Both the position numbers and the translations under genes were made by a program. A stretch of 11,502 nt of DNA from positions 1-11,502 of the forward strand of contig CACWKJ010000018.1 in assembly GCA_902761395.1 (NCBI GenBank), in the 5' to 3' direction. Below, in pieces: positions 9,001 through 11,502 of the stretch (positions are counted from its first letter, which is position 1; each line of letters begins with the position of its first letter). The stretch comes from an uncultured Elusimicrobium sp. GTDB lineage: Bacteria; Elusimicrobiota; Endomicrobiia; Endomicrobiales; Endomicrobiaceae. Below the pieces are notes generated by a model. It did not search any database. It was not told the DNA's origin and worked only from the letters and a program-made list of their open reading frames with translations.

Positions 9001-9634
9001 AGAAATAAGTATATTGAAAGCAGAGTACGTAATGTTGAATTTGGAATCTAAATTTAATGCTGCTATCGGAGGAAATACATTCAGATTTACAACCGGTCAA
9101 AGAGAAAGTTTTGTTGATATTTCCGATAATTTGTTAGGATCAAATACACAAGAAAGAATTACGAGAGAGTTGGCAACAGGCGGAGGTAAGACTTTCTTGG
9201 CTGCTATAAGTACTGCATTGTTGATAGCAAACGGAAATGTTAAAGACGGACAATTTGTCGGAGTATTTACAAATACTTCAAGTAATGCAAATGAACTGAA
9301 AAAGAATATAGACTTTATATTCGGGGGAATATTCGAACAAGGAACTGATATTAACGAAGCTGTTATTCAGTTAAGTGCTGAAAAATATAATGAAGCAAGA
9401 CAAGATCCGGGCAAGATGCAAGAATTAAGAGAACAAATATCCAAAGCAAGAGTTATTTGCTCTGATTACAGTACATGGTCAAGTATAGTTGCATCCGACT
9501 GGGCAAGTTTGGTTTCCAACGAACAAGATGCCGAAACATCCGAATATATAAGAGGAGTTTTGGAAGCAGAAGATATTAAATTTACAAAGAGTAACAAAGG
9601 AAAATATCAGTTTGAAGATTCCACGCAAGCATGA
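2..9634 (+). CDS. Giant multidomain surface-type protein, N-terminal and central part, 5' partial, ending at an in-frame TGA
   Basis: The product is not a recognised named gene. The frame is open at the left edge, so the ATG at 140 is an internal Met; it has no convincing ribosome binding site (only a weak AGG before it). Domains in order: FN3-like tail before residue 1; beta-rich Gly/Asp/Asn/Thr region to about 1290, with acidic linkers near 294-320 and 482-498; YD-like motifs between 1293 and 1894; hydrophobic segments 2012-2036, 2038-2057 and 2075-2095; a long helical region about 2096-2970; then the first part of a SecA-like ATPase with Walker A ATGGGKT at 3012-3018. Translation would stop after residue 3164, inside the ATPase. 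Cysteine is scarce (about nine), which fits an exported protein. Inference: a cell-surface or secreted giant protein. No signal peptide can be assessed because the true start is outside the window. Confidence 0.9.
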   Translation, partial: KKYYVRIRAYKKVSGKTYTSSWSKTKSVKTIGLQKAFASATENIGDMFSGDPTKRVQQISISAAQQLLSYGDKVVSPRFKNFAYSLMGISSEKGGIVINEKAGTMTYYDANGSAKVVDLNSSTTSKDFNYEDLRRLAKTEGFERALDYAKCYGAVQTIKAYDGDGGEIFTATNVGYYEDDHCMALEYEFKQDGYADGVYFKVNDDTEEGDNENDNSIKAGQKKIVVESFKSQDDAKKEYTMVYSVKEGDDSTYTADWGGNLEIKVSGGSIDSLDRVMEWHDQIGKDGKPTGNSEAYAIDFTDGGSVTNGKDGYASGVETIVLDPQGNADTTRINLSYYETKQTGSDNNSDNGDDNSDDENFIDKYKDVLEHTSRLKISGKDSLYDGYEHVDSGWINGKECTTTVTNVTYQGNKTLYNFDKDGNMVSGKVDYKKGTEMATVFGGDLDGDTILLSKDVDFKFTVDDGKLSMVPDSISVSGTYINRVDGDIVGKGALQNGTIKVNEQGQIAVDGKVVINSGNKFEVLKGSDEEKKDDEEKKDDKEKETAAPDAKDTKAVITETDDRYELTKGSISLRGGQLIVAGEGATALDGSVLMSAFGQVKISGDYTFSNGVWQGATEDSSYTYEDTASAKAKANESLKSSGIAISDKDAFEGKQTGVITSDAGIMFNNLVANRGAKGVDIKVVGDSYSFENGITVGKGSELNVCVQERNGEKVLALRANGDVEATYGLPEGWKTDTGATSVTETFEKGQYITAAAILNKAGVESITGTDVKWNGQDVSSVTLKIGHNYDGHYNNHEGGQYSNYDYCYFTLAGNGETVKDVNGKDVQKTNLVGEYNGQKFTILAGARVSLGSDGSIQVLSGDVYTEQMNVSQQPEAKEDGDKAPGASKDLKFDSYFEGKAVENDDGDILATGIFRNYSDATMAQVFSEASIYQVGSSFVAGSSIRGITVTEGTLQIKDIDVDGNISFLGLAGIARYKNSLNEEYRVDESGKEEYIIKKEDVVTSDNQEVLYDDKGDIVAVVDKDDKLDESDKGYDDAKTFKDEKGNDVRVDEDDALQLGELTDANGNGIKKFVGVKENQIGDSKQAGWNSNDDIFMIIDGNKVAVDVDGSIFSSGFDPNLKVKVTSPNINNNEEMEISIKDWNNNTKPENTKTVMYNGHVIYVDKDALDIKNEQYEIDLGDGKTAKVNIDYDTEIDYDTNGVPHERKTEKITYEVDGKTYTYDGLATGFWGGTKTDFELTNKNDENDYINFTLKGNDITAEHVLVASRWGFGWRGDRVSVSNLSYHASADGSGHQTVYNDFIGEYDGSKNSDGTFNLKNITDSSEDAKHDSTSVTTSWDKYGRQTNLDRAEYTWKGDYDDVGRAKEIEYIAPYTTEDGEERGSFKETYAYSSDDPDAAAICTSRVEYSGTLKDIKYDKSDIKEAVPENYKETTITYNGVDENGERIEVSRQTEVKTAYTEEDKKQVREYLEGLQKEDPSITDEEIEEIVNKDSTMTFQYIDGVRYDKEVSNIKVDVYGSVYGEEEQFFRTEYINSKKQNTISTTTVDDESTKSYKTVKTTLSEQDVITAYNNTGDENVDSVVRSKLETPQENSTLYDDKNRVVYETQKGGVFKTTVIDGGNTERKTGDVLSYGKTDKATSYTYYDDPEDENYGEVETNTVSKEYDYLDRSNQYGEAAKNGIVTVSVTNTKGKFLLETTTESKTYVLGEGTKDKDGKENISTRSANFDIDPVEHTYTYSQSISLGGGLLIDVGEGNSISKETRERILQYIDDLDDEKLKAATLDMTDEQLARLVTSDTYTIFGVSVDFKEGSVSVEENVSTKTIYDAGGNVVSSIKDGGETGGTYTYDLSAKGKEQFGTGVDFSTLSDVNFSASGIFTGKSTIDTAGSSVAGQGKSINDTIISDMKGGTDNVLGDKISFSQYRQDYGYEKDDLGRVTSSKFVENVNGGWIAGETTSTYTTENNSTVATSVTSYASVVTDENGNIPRNADGSIKLDSIVTDESTRETKEPQTGLYTYSNVGHNAPIDVSMKGIDQYNALGDIRDAQRMTKDATTNAIWTGAVTALYVAASVALAIVTFGASAVIQLTATSAIMAIMAIAAIPAVYNGMKRGMNAVSVGDTKTAVMEFAFVALDFAVVVGGFMKIATALAESGKELSGILGVAQKIGAKAASVSQAIAESRAGKILKFLSPKTTLSQQAKLISEGAKTSKVFGFLSNSKVLNFVAGLGGTSWGKALDLVGSIARNALIFGINMDIKIPISGKTILPIHHEGLLGLVLNKIGAEELANNEVFQAATTLLTFAPIFNEEFARAKDGAAGTDKTFMESIKGDKTLGELYRESINAFKMNTLGGATTIPGAMLNFVTNAFAGSAGMIADITKFNFIVSNGVFGGIKTLVYNTTGVELGETGNGLLDFLFKGSKVYSSAADFMEYSLTSSASMMTNSSMWAFSFMTPVFTTALTPLLQKIPVIGETIRAFNYASESASNQYVSTFLEENVKEELLGHIWDWVPSDEMKEILQECFDDTPDINVNIQNLNTAHSQINQSSIQTLASASSTQRQREAAAMILASAMITDGSVADVQAARQSTAQAILDASSSRSGFATTLQNAGTSLKSTPVVFRALGLSPLGNICQKLGTSVQERATTRNVRNAATQQYNQHLGTNVNSGTIKGIDKKTSVAGIVVGNQGSQDVSEQVSIAVDSMASTMGLSAASQEMVNNLLLGGASLDVALATALSIQTYTQEAGVDLSQEQQQAVRETVEAREGIINFGIMVNNIVNGAIPLMQMEANEEIQTDGSIDVEKMSNQELSDYLKALSVELQYYGNSIKPSDYARAGELQSKFDAASQELAKAEKYSKSTAEAIKQIMENGKEKPADQVISELENYKNEEGLSLREKGLRETYANRYIEALSRELDIEDQIITGGDTAEGIKASAEVRQIFENVGSFSNEQLIQTEVTPNGLEESMALIDAAIYSLEHSKDYNPVGNEYTAKLEAIKEKIDRKETLTTEEISILKAEYVMLNLESKFNAAIGGNTFRFTTGQRESFVDISDNLLGSNTQERITRELATGGGKTFLAAISTALLIANGNVKDGQFVGVFTNTSSNANELKKNIDFIFGGIFEQGTDINEAVIQLSAEKYNEARQDPGKMQELREQISKARVICSDYSTWSSIVASDWASLVSNEQDAETSEYIRGVLEAEDIKFTKSNKGKYQFEDSTQA
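1583..1618 (+). repeat. 18-bp tandem repeat encoding DEEKKD x2
   Basis: Two adjacent 18-base units (1583-1600 and 1601-1618) differ at one base and encode DEEKKD twice. A decayed third unit encodes DKEKE to about 1633. Because 18 is a multiple of three, copy-number change would not shift the frame. The repeat forms a charged flexible linker (482-498) between two beta-rich segments. Confidence 0.85.
2423..2540 (+). repeat. Beta module copy 1 (FTLxGN ... GEYNG)
   Basis: Residues about 762-800 read YFTLAGNGE, then LVGEYNGQKFTI. The order FTLxGN, spacer, (V/I)GEY(N/D)G, then an FxI/FxL strand recurs once more at 3752-3961. This suggests an old duplication within the beta-rich region, detectable at protein level only. 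Confidence 0.4.
3752..3961 (+). repeat. Beta module copy 2 (FTLxGN ... GEYDG)
   Basis: Residues about 1205-1274 read FTLKGNDI, then DFIGEYDG, then FNLKNI. It matches the copy at 2423-2540 but has a longer spacer containing SRWGFGWRGD and a His/Ser-rich stretch. DNA identity is not obvious, so the duplication would be ancient. Confidence 0.4.
4379..4531 (+). repeat. Duplicated helical module, copy A
   Basis: Residues about 1414-1464: a basic/acidic helix (KKQVREYLEGL), then ITDEEIEEIVNKD, then a strand ending DGVRYDKEV. The same order occurs at 5270-5435 (RERILQYIDDL, MTDEQLARLVTSD, GVSVDFKEG), with TDE, the following V and D, and hydrophobic positions kept. It is inserted between YD-like motifs. 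Confidence 0.5.
5270..5435 (+). repeat. Duplicated helical module, copy B
   Basis: Residues about 1711-1766 mirror the copy at 4379-4531: helix RERILQYIDDL, a slightly longer linker, MTDEQLARLVTSD, then GVSVDFKEG. The function is unknown. Both copies end just before threonine-rich strands and a YD-like motif, so the repeat unit may be helix plus YD strand. Confidence 0.5.
6173..6424 (+). other. Hydrophobic helical hairpin region (possible membrane segments)
   Basis: Three hydrophobic stretches lie at residues 2012-2036 (GAVTALYVAASVALAIV and on), 2038-2057 (ending MAIMAIAAIPAVY) and 2075-2095 (MEFAFVALDFAVVVGGF). A short basic loop, MKRGMN, separates the second and third, and GDTKTA precedes the third. 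This pattern after YD-type repeats is familiar from polymorphic toxins, where such helices may help translocation. They could instead be true membrane anchors; the sequence alone does not decide. Confidence 0.6.
6425..9085 (+). other. Long alpha-helical linker region before the ATPase
   Basis: Residues about 2096-2982 are largely helical. The first part (to about 2470) is Gly/Ala/Phe-rich and amphipathic, with hydrophobic patches such as SMWAFSFMTPVFTTALTPLL near 2393-2412. The rest is polar and rich in Ala, Gln, Glu and Ser (for example QRQREAAAMILASAMI, LSQEQQQAVRETVEARE), with probable coiled coil around KFDAASQELAKAEKYSKSTA. No catalytic motif was recognised. It may space or tether the motor to the surface part. 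Confidence 0.5.
9632..9634 (+). other. Single in-frame TGA interrupting an otherwise continuous giant frame
   Basis: The codon context is ACG CAA GCA TGA CAA GCA AGT. The frame is open on both sides and homology to SecA runs through it, with motif Ib-like RVICSDYSTW before and DEID after. The following base is C. UGAC is known as a weak termination signal in E. coli and is the context at the RF2 frameshift site. The TGA sits between two near-identical units, CAAGCATGA and CAAGCAAGT. Possible explanations are readthrough, nonsense mutation, or a base-calling or assembly error. An overlapping ATG at 9631 (ATGA) gives only four codons before TGA, so it is not a coupled start. Confidence 0.9.
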
Positions 9635-11502
9635 CAAGCAAGTGAAATATTGCAAAAATTGGCCGCGGAAGGTGATACTAAAATACAAGATGCATTGGAT
9701 AAAACAACAATTCCGTTAGAAAAAATAGGAGACGTTGTTGCCGATGAAATAGATTTCTTCGGGACAATACCAATGCAGGCTCTTGCAACCAGTAACGGCA
9801 AGTATTATTCTGCAGAACAAAAAGTTTCGTATTATCAAGATATATTGGATGGTAAATTAACTAAAGATCAACTATTAGAGAAATATAGTGATAGCGGCAT
9901 AACAAATGCATCTTCTATAGAACAAGATATCATATTGAGTGTAGAAGCATTGAGAACAAAAATAGAAACAATAGAAACATTTAGCGATATTGTGAAACAG
10001 GCAAACGGATCTGCAATAACAGAAAATACTAACGGTATAAGAAGATTATTGGCAAATTCCGTTGCTGCAAATGATATAAAAGAATTGATGACAAACTATA
10101 ATACTGAAGTATATTTTAAGGATTTGGCTGCAGTAACAGAAAAGTTATATGAGCAGAGCAAGAAGAAATTCGGAGAATTGAAGAAAGGCCAGAGTATAAT
10201 CAGTATTTTGGATGCAAGTTTATCTAAATTCTCCAGAGCCGGTTTGGTTAGTGAAATGTTGGGTGTTGATGTGAACGAAAACGAATATGAACAACAAGTA
10301 GCAAAAGAAGATGCAGATTTGAAATCATCAAGTGAAGCTAAAGATGTAAATAAGATGATATTGGATGCTGCGGAGCAACTAAGCAAGAAATACGGTAAGC
10401 TTTTCTCTGATACCGAAATTTTGGAGCAAGTTAGAAACGGTATTGGCGCTTGGGAACTTGTGGAACACAAAGATTACAACGTGGTAGAAGACAACGGAGT
10501 TAAGAGAGTAGTTGTAATCAACGAAGGTCATGATGTTAAAGACTTATCATTGCCTTCCGGAATGATGCAAGTTTTGGAAGTTAGAAGCGGGACAAGTATC
10601 AGTAAACCGAGTGCGGAAAGTTATGTATCGAATTCAGTATTTGCAATGAGTTTGTTTAATAACTTGGTAGGATTGACAGGTACTGTTTCAAGCATGGTTG
10701 ATATTAACATATTCAGAGCAATGGGTATAGAGAAAATAGGTAAAGCTCCGGGAGTTCAATCTCATAGCAAATTATTCTCAACAAGAAAAGGTATGGCAGA
10801 GTCTATTTATAAAACGGCAAGTTTATTAGCGGAAAAAGAAATAGCAAACTTCCAATTAGTTTTGACACCGAACTCGGAAATAAGTTACTTAACATTTAAC
10901 ACTATATGTGAAAATATCGTTAAAGATTTAAAATCTTTGGGTAAGAAAGGTTTTGATTGGGATTCTGAAAATTCTAAAGTGGAAGCAGATTTGGCCGGTA
11001 TCGGTCATGTAGAAATGAGTTATTCCGATTTGGTAAAAATGGTATTATCGGATAGTCACAGCAGCAGTGAAGACTTTGCACAAAATTTGAAAACAGTAAA
11101 AGGCATATTGACCAGAGATGCGGGAATAACGGATACACAGAAGTTAGATGAGATAATGACAAATACTATATTGTTTGCAGATTCTTCCATGAATGAAGAT
11201 GCTCTTAATGAGTTATCAAATAAAGTTAAGACCGGTGCATATAAATATATAATAGGAGATGCTTACTTAATCGGAAGAGGTTGGGATGTTGGAGTGATGA
11301 ACAAAACATTGCAAAGCTTGAAAACAAATCAGAATATAACAGATAGTACCGCTGAAGATGCTGATAACAGAGGACAAGTAAATTGCTGGTTATTAGATGG
11401 CGTACTAATGACGGAAGCTCAGATGAGGCAGGGTGCAGGAAGAATAGATCCGTTTGGAAACAACAGATTCGATTCTCATTCATACTCTAAAGATATTATC
11501 TC
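9635..11502 (+). CDS. Continuation of the same frame: C-terminal part of the SecA-like ATPase, 3' partial
   Basis: This stretch continues the upstream frame for 622 codons without a stop and runs off the right edge. It holds the rest of the SecA-type motor: VVADEIDFF (DEID at 3202-3205, motif II); about 250 residues in the place of the SecA preprotein cross-linking domain; RVVVINEG followed by LPSGMMQVLEVRSG (from 3456), matching the SecA VIVDE...RRWSDGLHQAVEAKEG block; LVGLTGT (3509-3515; SecA LAGMTGT); IGRGWDVG (3711-3718; SecA AGRGTDI); and QMRQGAGRIDPFG ending at 3773 (SecA QLRGRSGRQGD). It is unlikely to be an independent gene. The first in-frame ATG, at 9773, lies after motif II, and possible TTG starts at 9650 and 9659 lack a clear ribosome binding site. 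It is expressed only if the TGA is read through, is an error, or if reinitiation occurs; otherwise it is a pseudogene remnant. Confidence 0.75.

Larger units (their letters stand above)
9086..11502 (+). other. Divergent SecA-type DEAD ATPase domain fused in cis, split by the TGA
   Basis: SecA is the cytoplasmic ATPase that drives preproteins through SecYEG. Its motor has two nucleotide-binding folds with a substrate cross-linking domain inserted in the first. The same motif order is visible here: a Q-like motif FTTGQR (2983-2988); Walker A ATGGGKT (3012-3018; SecA TGEGKT); FVGVFTNTSSNANEL in the motif Ia place; ARVICSDYSTWSSI in the motif Ib place; DEID (3202-3205; SecA DEVD); VVVINEG with LPSGMMQVLEVRSGT; LVGLTGT (3509-3515); GRGWD; and RQGAGRIDPFGNNRF (SecA RGRSGRQGDAGSSRF). 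Lys and Thr of Walker A and both acids of the DEAD box are present. The second Arg of the RGRxGR motif is replaced by Gly, so hydrolysis coupling may differ. The helical scaffold and C-terminal domains of SecA, if present, lie beyond the window. Assignment to the SecA fold is fairly secure; a translocase role is inference. Confidence 0.82.

Noticed and set aside
9632..9634. UGA reassigned to Trp (code 4) or Gly (code 25)
   Set aside because: About 26 Trp positions across the frame are all TGG and Gly uses GGA and GGT freely. A reassigned code in AT-rich DNA would show many in-frame TGA codons, and only one is present.
9632..9660. Selenocysteine at the UGA with a downstream SECIS hairpin
   Set aside because: Only a 4-bp GCAA/TTGC pairing with an AT-rich loop follows the UGA, and the site is not a redox or Cys position in SecA-like proteins.
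9773..11502. Independent downstream gene starting at ATG 9773
   Set aside because: It would begin after the DEID motif and lack Walker A, and no ribosome binding site is evident. It is better read as the continuation of the upstream frame.

Overview
The whole window is one plus-strand reading frame. It is open from base 2, with no stop upstream of the first ATG at 140, and runs off the right edge at 11502. It is interrupted by exactly one stop, an in-frame TGA at 9632-9634. Reading the 622 codons after that TGA by eye gives no further stop, and codon use does not change across it. The window is therefore an internal slice (about 3,830 codons) of a giant gene, entering and leaving the window in mid-protein. 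Residue numbers below count from the Met at 140; the codons before it are an N-terminal extension.

Layout: (1) bases 2-97 end a fibronectin-III-like module of the kind common in secreted Firmicutes proteins, in visibly different codon use from the rest. (2) Bases about 272-4009 encode a long Gly/Asp/Asn/Thr-rich, probably beta-stranded surface-type region with acidic linkers. (3) Bases about 4010-5830 carry degenerate YD (RHS-like) motifs and a duplicated helical module. (4) Bases 6173-6424 encode three strongly hydrophobic segments. (5) Bases about 6425-9050 encode a long alpha-helical, Ala/Gln/Glu-rich region. (6) From about 9086 to the end there is a divergent SecA-type DEAD ATPase. Walker A lies before the TGA; the DEID box, the SecA-like VVVINEG and LVGLTGT blocks, GRGWD and the final QxxRQGAGR motif lie after it.

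The interesting point is the combination: a giant, probably exported YD-like protein carries its own SecA-like motor in cis, and a single UGA falls between the two halves of the motor's nucleotide site. Stop-codon reassignment is unlikely, because about 26 Trp codons in the frame are all TGG and GGA is used freely for Gly. Readthrough, recent inactivation, or a sequencing or assembly error remain.

The organism cannot be fixed from this sequence. Low GC (mid-to-high 30s by eye), ATA for Ile, AGA for Arg and GGA for Gly, together with the giant-gene architecture, fit an AT-rich bacterium. Giant genes of this sort are known in Omnitrophota and some Firmicutes, and the FN3-like tail recalls Firmicutes. 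There are no RNA genes, mobile elements, CRISPR arrays, intergenic promoters or terminators to report, because there is no intergenic DNA.
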